From: Achromobacter kerstersii
Lineage (GTDB): Bacteria > Pseudomonadota > Gammaproteobacteria > Burkholderiales > Burkholderiaceae_B
NCBI RefSeq assembly: GCF_902859595.1
Contig: NZ_CADIJQ010000015.1
Location: 37,904-101,903, forward strand
Length of the DNA: 64,000 bases
Direction of reading: 5' to 3'
A program made the position numbers and the translations under genes. Shown one piece after another: positions 29,301 through 36,299 of this stretch (the first letter of the stretch is position 1; each line of letters starts with the position of its first letter). Below the pieces are notes generated by a model. That model ran no database searches. It was not told where the DNA came from and saw nothing but the letters and a program-made list of their open reading frames with translations.

Positions 29301-32300
29301 CCACTCTGGCGGGGCAGGCCATTGAACTGCCTGTGGGAACCTCGGGTGGATACACCAGCGTCACGCTTGACGGATCGGCGCCCGGCGCCACGGGCGTCGG
29401 TAAGCCGGGACCCGTACTGGTCGCCAGCCTGGATCTGCCCGGTGGGGCGGTGGTGCGCACCGTTTCAAACCCGGCCAGCATCCCCGACAACCAACTGTTT
29501 GCAGTGGACAAGCGCCCCGACGCGCCTTACATCGTCGCCACCGATTCGCGCTTCATCGGCCAACGCCCCACCGTGTCCAGCGACTATCTGTTCGACCTGC
29601 TGCGCCAGCCAGATGCGCTGCCGGGAACCACGGTAGCGGGCAGCGCAGGGGCAGGTGCCGGGCTTGCCGGTCAGCACGCTGACAAGCCTGCCGATCCCAG
29701 CCACGTCCAGGCCACCATCGGCAAGGGCGCCGTTACGTCGCAGGGGCCGGCAGGCCCCGCAGTAGGCGGTGGTTCGAGCGTAGACGCGCAGCGTCTTGAC
29801 GCCCCGACGGCGTCCGCGGCCGGTAACACGGTGCTGGCCAACGGCAGCACCGTAACAGGCAACCCCGTGCAAGACGCCAAGACGCTGTCTGGCGCGCGGC
29901 TGGCGGGCTGGGACGCTCTGGTTCCGCCCGGCGCCAAGTTCCTGACGCCTTCGGGTCAACCCAAGCGACTGGGTGACGGATTCTACGAGCAAAAGCTCGT
30001 ATCCGATCAAATACTCGCCACGACCGGTCAGCGCTTCCTGGGCCGCTTCAGCGACAACGACAGCCAGTACAAGGCCTTGATGGCCGAAGGCGCCAAATTC
30101 GCCCGCGACCACAACGTCAAGGTGGGTGTTGCGCTGACTGAAGCCCAACAACGCCAGCTAACCAGCGATCTGGTGTGGCTGGTGGCCGAAACGGTCACCC
30201 TGCCTGATGGCAGCACAGAAACCGCATTGGTGCCCAAGGTCTACCTGGTCGTGCGAAAAGACGACTTGAAAGGCGACGGCACGCTGATGGCCGGACGCGA
30301 CGTCAAGCTGGCGGCGGACGGTGATATCAACAACAGCGGCACGATCGGCGCGCGCCATGCCACCGTCATGAGCGCATCGAACATCGTCAACCAGGCAGGC
30401 GGCCTGGTCCAGGGCGCCACCGTGGATCTTTCCGCGCGCACCGACCTGACCAACCTGGTGTCGCTGATCAAGGGAAATTCCGTCGCACTGAAGGCGGGGC
30501 GCGATATCGCGCTGACCTCCACATCCGCGTCGGAGAATCACGGCGCGACGTGGGGTTCACACATCTCGGGCGTCTCTCGTGTGGACGCCGGCAACCTCAG
30601 CATGCAGGCAGGACGCGACGTCACCTTGACGGCGGCGCAGGTGGCCGCCAAGGACGGCGTGCGGGTGCAAGCGGGCCGGGATATCAATCTGGCCACGCTG
30701 GAGGAAAGCCATGGCGAATCGCTGGTCCTGAACAGGAAGAATCGGCATGACCTCGCCACCAGCAAGGAAATCGGTTCGAGCATCGATGCGGGCGGCAACG
30801 TCACGTTGATCGCGGGGCAGGACGTCAACGCGCGAGTGGCTGATGTTACGGCCGGTGGGCAATTGGCCGTTGGCGCAGGCCGCGACATCAACCTTACCGC
30901 CGGAGTGCAGAGCGGCTCGGCCTACGACGAAACGCACTACAAAACCCGTGGCTTCCTGTCGTCGAAGACCACGCATACCAAAGCGGCTCTTGACTGGGAA
31001 CATTCCTTGGCCACCACCTTCACCGGCGACACCGCCGTGCTGATGGCGGGACGCGATCTGACCGCGGCGGGCTCGAACGTTGGCGCGCAGAAGGACCTGG
31101 TGATGTCGGCCGATCGCGACGTCAACATCCTGGCCGGCCAGAACGCCGAAGACGGCTACGACTACAAGATGGTCAAGAAGTCTGGCTTTGGGGCCATGGG
31201 TGGTTTCAGCTATGGCACTCGGCAGCAGACGGATTCGCTTGATAGCAAGAAGGTCTTCCACAACGCCAGCACCGTCGGCAGCGTCGAAGGCGACGTGCTG
31301 ATCAACGCAGGCGGCGCCCTCAATATCACGGGCAGCAACGTCATTGCGCGGCAAGGCGACATCACGCTGATCGGCAAGGAAGTCAAAATCGGCGCGGCGC
31401 TGGATACCACGCAAGAGAAGGAATTCCACGAGATCAAGCAGACAGGGTTGACGCTTACCGCGAGCAATCCTATTGTCAGCGCCGTACAGACTGGTGCACG
31501 GATGGCTGACGCTGCGGGCAGGACGGACAACGCTGTTATGAAGGGCCTGGCAGGCGCTACGACTGCCTTGGCAGCCGTCAACGCCTATGACGCCGTTCAG
31601 GCGTCCGCCAAAGCCGCCGACGCGGCGGAAGCTGCCAAGGCCGGTTCATCCAACGCGGTCGACCAGGTCGGAGGCGTGAGTATCAAGCTGAGCCTGGGCA
31701 CCAGCAAGAGCAGCAGCACGACCGACCGTAGTTCGTCTAGCGCCCTCGGCTCGACGGTTGCGGCCGGCAAAGACCTGACCATCGTCGCGCAAGGAGCTGG
31801 CCAGGACTCGGACATCACTGTCACGGGATCGAACCTGTCTGCTGGCAACAATGTGGTACTCAAGGCCGAAGGCGACATCGTTCTGCAGGCCGCTCGCAAC
31901 GCGTTCGAGCAGAAAACCGACAGCAAGAGCAGCAGTGCCAGTATCGGCATCGGCTACTCCACCGGCGGCTCGCAGAATGGCTTCACGCTTGAACTGGGCG
32001 CCTCGGTTGGACGCGGCGAAGCCAACGGCCGCGACGAAAGCTGGACCAACAGCAACGTCACCGCGGGGAATGTGCTCGCGATGCAGTCTGGCGGCGACAC
32101 CACGTTCAAGGGCGCGGCGGGCCGCGCTGAACAGATCATCGCGTCGGTCGGTGGAAACCTGCTACTTGAGAGCCTGCAAGACAGCAGCAAGTACGACTCC
32201 AAGAACAAAAGCGCGGGCTTCGGGCTGAGCCTTTGCATCCCGCCGTATTGCGTGGGTTCGAGCAGCGTGTCCGCCAATGCCAGCACCGGCAAGATGAACA

Positions 32301-34273
32301 GCGACTTCAAGTCCGTCACGGAACAGACGGGCTTGTGGGCCGGCGACGGCGGCTACCAGATCGACGTCAAGAACAACGCCAAGCTGGTAGGCAGCGTCAT
32401 CGCCAGCAGCGACCAGGCGGTGGCCGATGGCTTGAACAAGCTCACCACCGGCACGCTGGTCACTGAGGACATCAAGAACACCGCGAAGTACAGCGGCAGC
32501 CAAGTGTCGATTGGGGCGGGCTTCGGATTTGGCGGAGATGCCAAGCCGAGCGAATCGGGCCTGGGTACTACCAAGGGCGGGCAGGTGGCTGGCGGTGCAA
32601 CGAAGGAGCACGGCACGTCGGTCTCCACGGGCAGCAGCGGCTTCGGCATGGGCACGCCGGTGGTGGTGGCGGCCAGCGGCAACAGCAGCTCGACCACGCA
32701 AAGCGGCATCAGCGGCGGCACGATCGTCATTCGTGACGAGGCGGGGCAGTTGGCGCTGACCGGCAAGACGGCCGCGGAGACAATTTCGTCGTTGAACCGG
32801 GACACGACGGATACGTTGAATGCGCTGAAGCCGATCTTTGATAAGGAGAAGATCGAAGCGGGATTTGAGATCGCGTCGGAAGCTAGCCGGCAGGTTGGGC
32901 AGTTTTTGACGAATCGGGCGAAGGAGGCGGATGCGCTGAAGAAGGCGATGGATGCCGAGACGGATCCCGCGCTCAAGGACGATCTCAAGGCCCGGTATGA
33001 CGAAGCGGCAAAGTGGGGGCCGAATGGCGAGTATCGGCTTGGATTGACCGTCTTTTCAGCAGCTGCTGGGGGGAACGTTACGGGAAGTGCGGGGCAATTC
33101 GTGCAGTCCGCCGCGGCGAACTACCTGCAGGCGTTGGGCGCAGGCAAGGTGAAGCAGCTTGCGGACACGTTGGACAGCGAGGCGGCCCGGACGGCATTAC
33201 AGGGATTGGTGGGCTGCGCTGGAGCCGTCGGTCAAGGAAGCAATTGTGGTGCTGGCGCAGCCGGGGCTGCGGCGAGTGTCGTACTTAGCAACCTCATTCA
33301 GGGTCTTTCGGGGCAAGGTGCCAAGGACCTAACGGCGGAGGAGAAAGAGTCACGAGTCAATCTGGTCGCCAGTCTCGTCGCGGGCCTCACCGTAGCACTG
33401 GGTGGAGATACTGCTGTTGCGACCCTAGCCGCCCAGATCGAGACCGAGAACAACTACTTCGGACAAAGATCCGAGGGTTTCAGGCCGTCCGAACAAAGGC
33501 AATTTGATGCGGCGATTGCTTCTTGCGGTCCTGGAAATCCTGAGAGCTGCGCCCGGGCGCGTGAGCTTGCTGGTATATCGGAGCAGAAGGACAAAGAGCT
33601 GGCGAGCGCATGCGTTGTCCCGGCCTCCTCTTTGTGCCGTGCCGCCGTCCAGTTAGCGGTGGCCAGCGGCAATGTAGTGTTCTTCGATAAACAGGGAAAG
33701 CCAACTGCAGTTCCTGCCGACTCGCCTGTTATTCAAGTCACGCCTGATCCTAGGGATGGAACGTTCCATTACTCCCTAGCGGCGAGTGTTGCCGAGGCTT
33801 GGGCGATTGATGCAACCGGCTTTGCATTGGGCGGGGCGATTGCAACGCTTCGAGCAAAAGCGGTCGCTGCAAAAGCGGAAGCTCTGCTTGCGGCAAAGGG
33901 TGGAATGGGTTCGGCAGGCAAAACGGTAGTAACTTCTGGAGGTGCTGCCAATTCTGCGACGGGTGCAAAACTTGCCGATGATCTTGCTTCAAAAATGGTC
34001 AAGCCACAAGTTTCAGACTCGAAACTTGCCGGGCTAATGGACGATTTATATCGTGATGGGGCGAAAATTGGGACGGGTAGCACAGCCGATGCTGTTCGTT
34101 ACGAAATTAGGACGGGAAGCCCAGTTGGGGGAAGACTCCATACCCAAAAAGCTAAAGATTACTCGGCTGCGCTTCAGAAATGGTTGAATTTCAATCCGAA
34201 TGCGTCCTTTAGTGATCGTTCGGCAGCGCAGAATGTCTTGCGCGATCTTCATAATGCTCTGCAGGGAAAATGA
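20342..34273 (+). CDS. cdiA: CdiA: giant filamentous haemagglutinin-type CDI exoprotein with C-terminal toxin
   Basis: A 4643-residue TpsA exoprotein that would be exported by CdiB and deliver its C-terminus into neighbouring cells. Order of parts: signal sequence (about 1–27); TPS domain (about 30–290) with NPAGITCNGCGF near 137; Gly/Asn/Ser linker (about 402–450); FHA-1 repeats including a ~249-residue super-repeat; DNxxGxI-type repeats (about 2220–2700); Cys-rich insert (about 2710–2900), the likely receptor-binding part; FHA-2 repeats (about 3310–4130); pretoxin region; ENNY at 4369–4372, matching the VENN border; and a 271-residue CdiA-CT. The last ~85 residues (GAKIGTGSTADAV, GGRLHTQKA, SDRSAAQNVLRDL) form the toxin core, whose activity I do not recognise. 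ATGs at 20342 and 20345 are both possible. The last 4 bases overlap the immunity gene. Confidence 0.94.
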   Translation: MMSKLRSMIVWSVVFLQVWSPVLAQTLPITVDRSVAGAKPAVGVTNGVPVINIAPPSAGGVSNNRYTQFSVGPSGAVLNNSGGASQTELAGQVAGNTMLGNQRATTILNQVTAPNPSQLLGTLEVAGNRANVIVANPAGITCNGCGFLNADRATLTTGRPQIGTDGRIGFDIASGNIRVDGAGLNGANLGQVDLLARTLEINAGVWADRLSVTAGAARVDYETGVVSARAGQGVTPEVALDTAALGGMYANSIRLIGTEAGVGVNIGGNLVALTGDLHVNAAGDVRIASSGTVQAAGALQVDSGRDLAVQGIAQAAGAATLTARRDATILGAVGAGGPLSVQAGKNVIVGAQGSLLTQDALSVVAARDLVLSVHLLTADQNIRAVASRNLRMTGAQVPAVQPGAGVANGSGNSSGNSSGNSNGNGNGNNPGNGGTGNDNGGNGDVDKPGKGASASIAASGKQASGASETPGVVSAKAGVSLQAGRDLVLPRQVYTSGTLLAQAGANMVSEAGAQAQSANGMTMRAGADANLAGTALTDGALSIDAARNLRMEGSALAYGAGLDLKSGNDLRLGQASRAQGKRIVVDAGGDVRTGGEMVSEGTVDLKVGGNALLTGALSGNQGVAARAAGTMGITGAAGAAQGALTLTSGGDLSIGGSGSVQASGPVTLHSKGALNAAGTVSSMAALTAQAAHDAKVDGKLLAGGSLQLQAAGQMAAGANARLQSEGAMTLLAGQDLSLAGEAETNAGLKLDAGRDLRIDGAARAYSGALSMNAGNAVQLGKTSRAQGDGVSVRAGGDLVADGSVGARGDMALTAGGDARVGGQAQATGKLNLQGAGNVTVGQGASIDAERSAVVKAGQNILIAGALRSNDGNRVEAKGALRLDGETSAAQGGLEMLAGGDLLVGKQGKAVAGSTLRGESGGVLRMDGALSSKGAQTLAAVRDIAVGGQLLSGDTLSLRAGQDLGVRAAAQLQSATNMALNAGRNADLSGTATSDGAIVINTVRDLNFDGAAQAYGGSLDLNSGNDLRLGESSQAQGVGVAVAAARDLYTNGDVSAVGPAVLTAGNRAMLGGKLGADGDLTLRAAGAAHVTGAFEATGSAALAGGGDVGLAGSLRSNLGTQVNALGKLDLTGTVDAAQGAVTLASGDDLSIGTSGRVNAAGPVALLAGGALNAAGTVSSLAALTAQAARDATIDGTLLAGGNLLLQATGMVAAGAHARLQSEGAMNVRAGQNLAMAGEALANAGITLDAGNDLRVDGAARAYAGALTLNAGKALQLGESSQTQGQGISAQAGSDLYAAGTMGSRGAIELAAGRDARVDSTASASGDVSLVAKRDLDMGRAAQWEAEGASRATAGNDITLSGAWRGNGDINVAAIGALTVDGEMAASIGGLDLSAGRDLSVGALARIAAAGPARAKTDGNLHVAGKVSSLKTLTLQAARNASISNQLYAGGALDVRAGHALTAAGGSHLQSDSALALQAGQDLNIAGTALSEGGMALSAARDLRVEGNALAYGGTLALKSGDDLLLGSGSQLQGQGVHAQSGRDLAVNGVLVSKGDAQLRAGRDVGVDGKVGVDGSLNMAAKNDVRVGTLGQLEASESARIQATGAATIAGAVRGDQGALIQSGGAMALTGTAASAKGSLQLIAGQEMVLSSDSRALAGGALLARAGASLMAAGTMSSLTDLVLDAASNITLAGQNLATGSISAKAGAGLTALVGSRVQADGTVVIHADSAALSGALVAGQSAQLRTQHDLTVDGTVLADTGTLSVSSGGNMTLGGASELQASGKLIAKADGKLLAAGTVSSETDIALTAGTDAELHGKTVANGTLEIDAAGNLTVADKALAQGSRKLLMAAGQDLRIAGTAGTANGAVTRDAMGGTLRAQAGGDLVITDTGTVTAGSPVALKAGRNIRIDGIATALAGALQADAGAKLQVGAAGRMQASDGLAASAGADLDTDGVIAAGGGLTLAAGGSARLGGVVAALGERAAGDALISAQHDVVVKQGGQVQAAGALSARAGQDLSALGVLSSVADMALAAARDVRVDGTAASDANLTLTGRNVTVAASGLAQAGGALAATAQRAMFAAGRMLAGHTQTLIAGDHLTVDGTVAALNGDLTLTSRQGDLVFGAASTVQSSGALSADAGAALRTQGSLAAGQGMRLQAGTDAALGGIAATQAGDLNARAAGNLAVAADGRLQAAGALELVAGGTLANAGVASAQQDARLNAGAALLNQGSVLAGGDVLVATPGVLTNAGRFVAGMDGDGVLNQPGSLTLTAGDLIHHGTSLAGKDLTLTAGRLDLAHGTLSALGNVTLATPGDIDTRNAVVQGGGLDITADNLHNQAGKLTSTGAATLTLGGKLDNTDGLIAAAGDLNIAAATVVNRAGTLAGGNLVLKADGALDNHAGLIQADNALTLTSASLDNTATLTADRATPKGVLGKVIAIVADRVDNQGGSIQAGEDLTLTTRELDNQGGEVAAQGNARIVADTLKNGQGKLLAGNSLTVIAQVLHGLGTLQSAGDLTFQYAGALNQTGDLSSGRDMNLSLGGALHNSATISAGRDLSIKADSLVNQASGQLLAGGTNTLNVAQGLTNAGLIDGAATHINAGRVDNLARIYGDKVAIHTQTLVNSAGVGGGAVIASQGAMDLGAATLVNREHALIYAGADLAIGGALDAGGNAAGQAGSLLNTGSTIEAAGDARISAASLLNQNAGYTSQTVQVASQSKVYFTPAGSTDMYDAETHWLCDEVTPQCSKDPAWLDDDPERMFLLPSDKYPAARYGPPFDYTPGGRRQAGVSAPIALAFTPADVACSGGDAGGGCWDVPEWFGYGTDARIWSVFGVTPPTGSLPVWVPPEAPCFTNSPACLAEAARRKAFEAAYAAYTEPYKALDARIRAFNADFNNRLVGTLTYYQVNETVTETRTLSSDPGKILSGGAMTLAGTVTNDKSQIAAGGALHVAGPAINNIGAGGQRTVTRQGTATVSQARSKDRKEYSSPYTATLAGQAIELPVGTSGGYTSVTLDGSAPGATGVGKPGPVLVASLDLPGGAVVRTVSNPASIPDNQLFAVDKRPDAPYIVATDSRFIGQRPTVSSDYLFDLLRQPDALPGTTVAGSAGAGAGLAGQHADKPADPSHVQATIGKGAVTSQGPAGPAVGGGSSVDAQRLDAPTASAAGNTVLANGSTVTGNPVQDAKTLSGARLAGWDALVPPGAKFLTPSGQPKRLGDGFYEQKLVSDQILATTGQRFLGRFSDNDSQYKALMAEGAKFARDHNVKVGVALTEAQQRQLTSDLVWLVAETVTLPDGSTETALVPKVYLVVRKDDLKGDGTLMAGRDVKLAADGDINNSGTIGARHATVMSASNIVNQAGGLVQGATVDLSARTDLTNLVSLIKGNSVALKAGRDIALTSTSASENHGATWGSHISGVSRVDAGNLSMQAGRDVTLTAAQVAAKDGVRVQAGRDINLATLEESHGESLVLNRKNRHDLATSKEIGSSIDAGGNVTLIAGQDVNARVADVTAGGQLAVGAGRDINLTAGVQSGSAYDETHYKTRGFLSSKTTHTKAALDWEHSLATTFTGDTAVLMAGRDLTAAGSNVGAQKDLVMSADRDVNILAGQNAEDGYDYKMVKKSGFGAMGGFSYGTRQQTDSLDSKKVFHNASTVGSVEGDVLINAGGALNITGSNVIARQGDITLIGKEVKIGAALDTTQEKEFHEIKQTGLTLTASNPIVSAVQTGARMADAAGRTDNAVMKGLAGATTALAAVNAYDAVQASAKAADAAEAAKAGSSNAVDQVGGVSIKLSLGTSKSSSTTDRSSSSALGSTVAAGKDLTIVAQGAGQDSDITVTGSNLSAGNNVVLKAEGDIVLQAARNAFEQKTDSKSSSASIGIGYSTGGSQNGFTLELGASVGRGEANGRDESWTNSNVTAGNVLAMQSGGDTTFKGAAGRAEQIIASVGGNLLLESLQDSSKYDSKNKSAGFGLSLCIPPYCVGSSSVSANASTGKMNSDFKSVTEQTGLWAGDGGYQIDVKNNAKLVGSVIASSDQAVADGLNKLTTGTLVTEDIKNTAKYSGSQVSIGAGFGFGGDAKPSESGLGTTKGGQVAGGATKEHGTSVSTGSSGFGMGTPVVVAASGNSSSTTQSGISGGTIVIRDEAGQLALTGKTAAETISSLNRDTTDTLNALKPIFDKEKIEAGFEIASEASRQVGQFLTNRAKEADALKKAMDAETDPALKDDLKARYDEAAKWGPNGEYRLGLTVFSAAAGGNVTGSAGQFVQSAAANYLQALGAGKVKQLADTLDSEAARTALQGLVGCAGAVGQGSNCGAGAAGAAASVVLSNLIQGLSGQGAKDLTAEEKESRVNLVASLVAGLTVALGGDTAVATLAAQIETENNYFGQRSEGFRPSEQRQFDAAIASCGPGNPESCARARELAGISEQKDKELASACVVPASSLCRAAVQLAVASGNVVFFDKQGKPTAVPADSPVIQVTPDPRDGTFHYSLAASVAEAWAIDATGFALGGAIATLRAKAVAAKAEALLAAKGGMGSAGKTVVTSGGAANSATGAKLADDLASKMVKPQVSDSKLAGLMDDLYRDGAKIGTGSTADAVRYEIRTGSPVGGRLHTQKAKDYSAALQKWLNFNPNASFSDRSAAQNVLRDLHNALQGK
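21890..25250 (+). repeat. Five-copy ~249-residue super-repeat inside cdiA
   Basis: A recurring order of motifs (AGQDLxLAG, then a DAxRDLRxxG strand, AYxGxL, LxLGxSSQxQG, then AAGTVSS- or RSNxG-like strands) returns five times. The shared A-Y codon pair is at 22010, 22631, 23378, 24119 and 24866. The spacings are 621, 747, 741 and 747 bases, that is 207, 249, 247 and 249 residues. The first unit is shorter by about 42 residues. This is higher-order structure above the usual ~20-residue FHA-1 turns. Confidence 0.8.
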
Positions 34274-34647
34274 TGGAAGAAGTGCATACAATTTTTTTGA
34301 ATAATTTGACCCGTATTCAGGCTATCCATCAAGCTAAGGTGGCCGCTGTTCAGTATTGGGGAGATGATATTCCACTAACCGTTTTGTTTGCGGAATTGGG
34401 ACGAGCTATCGTCAGTGAATTCGAGAAATTCTCGCATGAAGAGCGGGCTTATGTGTTTGATGTAGTAGAGCAGGGAATGAATTCGTCCGATGCTGTCCTC
34501 AGTACCGCTGTCGCAACAGGTTTGCTCGAGGCTATAAGCGCGAAAATTTCTAAAGACCCAAATCTTGATCGAAAATTGGATAGTCAACTTGGAACGGTGT
34601 CGAAGAAGTACTTAAATGATTGGAGCAACTGGCACACCTCTAAGTGA
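34270..34647 (+). CDS. cdiI: CdiI: cognate immunity protein
   Basis: A 125-residue, mostly helical cytosolic protein whose ATG overlaps the cdiA stop (ATGA), the classic toxin/immunity coupling. Its position directly behind the toxin core makes it the cognate immunity protein. The segments DDIPLTVLFAELGRAIVSEF and EQGMNSSDAVLSTAVATGLLEA resemble DUF7674-type immunity proteins. GC content falls sharply compared with cdiA repeats, as is usual for exchanged cassettes. An AGGGAAA lies just before the start. No other gene product in the window looks like it. Confidence 0.88.
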   Translation: MMEEVHTIFLNNLTRIQAIHQAKVAAVQYWGDDIPLTVLFAELGRAIVSEFEKFSHEERAYVFDVVEQGMNSSDAVLSTAVATGLLEAISAKISKDPNLDRKLDSQLGTVSKKYLNDWSNWHTSK

Positions 34648-34904
34648 TTATTCCTGACTGTGTGGCGGGAAAGTTCACCACCCAGTCTGACTGTCTTGTG
34701 GTTTGTTCTCGCCCTGCATTTTTGGGCAGATTGCCCCTTAAATTTAAAGTGTCAGACTGCATGGTAATTAAGGGAAGCATTGATGCCAATGCTTTGCAGA
34801 AGCTCGCCAATATTCCCAGAGCCGGTCGATTTTTGGATGCAAGGACAGGGCATATCAACGTCATTGAGGAAGTCGAGGGATGGTTGATTCGAATTCACCC
34901 TTGA
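34644..34904 (+). CDS. Small coupled reading frame behind cdiI, unknown function
   Basis: An 86-codon frame that starts with GTG inside the cdiI stop (GTGA overlap) and runs to 34904. A later ATG at 34761 would give only a 48-residue product (MVIKGSIDANALQKL…EGWLIRIHP). The second half reads like a genuine protein fragment (FLDARTGHINVIEEVEGWLIRI), while the first half spans a 9-bp GTCAGACT inverted repeat. The end runs into displaced cdiA fragment B at TTCAC (34894). It could be a second small immunity gene or a remnant. I do not recognise the family. Confidence 0.4.
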   Translation: MIIPDCVAGKFTTQSDCLVVCSRPAFLGRLPLKFKVSDCMVIKGSIDANALQKLANIPRAGRFLDARTGHINVIEEVEGWLIRIHP

Positions 34905-35646
34905 ACTAGGGCGCCTAGGTCGGACGCGGAAAGGCCAACGGCCGCGATGAAAGCTGGACCAACAGCAATATCACGGCAGGCAACGTACTCGCCATCCAGT
35001 CGGGCGGGGACACGACATTGAAGGGCGCGGCGGGCAAGGCCGACCAGATCATCGCATCGGTCGGTGGCAACCTGCTACTTGAGAGCCTGCAAGACAGCAG
35101 CAAGTACGACTCCAAGAACAAGAGCGCGGGCTTTGGCGTGAGCCTGTGTATCCCGCCGTACTGCTACGGTTCAAGCAGCGCATGGGCCAACGCCGGCGCC
35201 GGCAAGATGAACAGCGACTTCAAGACGGTCACTGAACAGACGGGCTTGTGGGCAGGCGACGGCGGTTTCCTGATCGACGTCAAGAACAACACCACCTTGC
35301 TCGGCAGCGTCATCGCCAGTAGCGACCGCGCGGTGGCGGACGGCCTGAACAAGTTGACGACGGGCACGCTGGTCGCGCAGGACCTGAAGAACACCGCCAA
35401 GTACAGCGGTAGCCAGGTGTCGATTGGTGGAGGCTTCGGGTTTGGCGGAAGCGCCAAGGCGGGCGACTCAGGGCTGGGCACGACCAAGGGCGGCCAGGTA
35501 GCCGGCGGCGCATCGAAGGACGCGGGTTCGTCCATCTCGACAGGCAGCAGCGGCTTCGGGATGGGAACGCCGGTGGTGGTGGCGGCCAGCGGCAACAGTA
35601 GTTCGACCACGCAAAGCGGCATCAGCGGCGGCACGATCGTCATTCG
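34894..35646 (+). pseudogene. Displaced cdiA FHA-2 fragment B
   Basis: A diverged copy of cdiA 31982–32733. The two align without net gaps except one inserted base near 34909, which creates a TAG next to the fragment start. Shared protein sequence includes SWTNSN[V/I]TAGNVLA, LLLESLQDSSKYDSKNK, SLCIPPYC and GFGMGTPVVVAAS. It ends exactly at CATTCG (35641–35646), after which an unrelated toxin tail begins in a different frame. It has no start codon with an RBS and no secretion domain, so it cannot be an independent CdiA. Confidence 0.9.
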
Positions 35647-35928
35647 AAGCACGGCGCTGAATTTGGGGCAAAGTCATCAGCCGAGTATTTGCAGGTGGGC
35701 AAGGACATTATGCAAAGCGGGGATAAAGTTCAATATCTATACAAAGGCGAAATGCGAACTGGCTACGTTCAGTTCATGGGTAACTCGTCCCGTGGCGATG
35801 CGAAATATGGATTTGTAGGAGCTAATTCTGATGGCACCATTACTACAATTCATGTGGAAAGTGGTAAGAGCTTTTGGAAGATGTTGAATGGCAATCCCGC
35901 AGACAAAACCATAAGTCCTGTACCATGA
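35647..35928 (+). pseudogene. Orphan CdiA-CT toxin tail T2 (H-x-K-H-G-x-E-F-G type)
   Basis: An open frame of 93 codons plus stop that directly follows CATTCG, itself read as His-Ser in this frame. It begins HSKHGAEFGAKSSAEYL and continues with GDKVQYLYKGEMRTGYVQFMG and ITTIHVESGKSFWKMLNG (separate segments). This arrangement (an H..KHG.EFG helix, then a small twisted sheet with late His, Lys and Trp) resembles compact RNase-type polymorphic toxins of the barnase/EndoU/colicin-like group; that assignment is from memory, not a search. The frame does not match fragment B upstream, so this copy is silent unless recombined into cdiA. Its stop overlaps the following immunity gene. Confidence 0.7.
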
Positions 35929-36299
35929 TTTACTCAGTGCTTGTTGATGGCATCAGTCCTGAAGTTGAGGAGGAGGTTTCGATCGTTGTCTGCGGTCAGC
36001 GGTTTACCTGCTTTGCAAGCTATCTTCCCTATCAGCTCGAGGTGGGGCGAGTGTATCGGGCAGAGTTATTAACTATGGTTTTTGATGAGTATATTATTCA
36101 AGAAATTTCTCATGCTGAACCTGCAGTCGTTAGAGAAGGAACAGGCTATTCATACAGAATTATCGGCGAGCTGAGGGATGGCTGTTTGCGCTGTGGTGGG
36201 TTGACTTTCTGTGATGAGATTTTGCTGGCGGATTTCGGTTTCCTTGAGGGAAAGCTGATTTCATGGAAAATCGATAGGTTAGATATTTCGTTTGTCTGA
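35925..36299 (+). CDS. Orphan immunity protein I2 (cognate to T2)
   Basis: A 124-residue acidic protein whose ATG overlaps the T2 stop by 4 bases, as in the cdiA/cdiI pair, which ties it to that toxin. It is rich in beta-strand pattern (YSVLVDGISPEVEEEVSIVV, VGRVYRAELLTMVF) with a late CLRCGGLTF turn. I do not recognise the family. The gene is intact and AT-rich. It would protect against sibling strains carrying toxin T2 on their CdiA. The frame is open 51 bases upstream into T2, but that part is shadow. Confidence 0.75.
   Translation: MIYSVLVDGISPEVEEEVSIVVCGQRFTCFASYLPYQLEVGRVYRAELLTMVFDEYIIQEISHAEPAVVREGTGYSYRIIGELRDGCLRCGGLTFCDEILLADFGFLEGKLISWKIDRLDISFV

Noticed and set aside
35018..35818. 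Fragment B as an independent 266-residue protein
   Set aside because: The start is a Leu codon within a cdiA copy, the end runs out of frame into the T2 toxin, and there is no signal or RBS.
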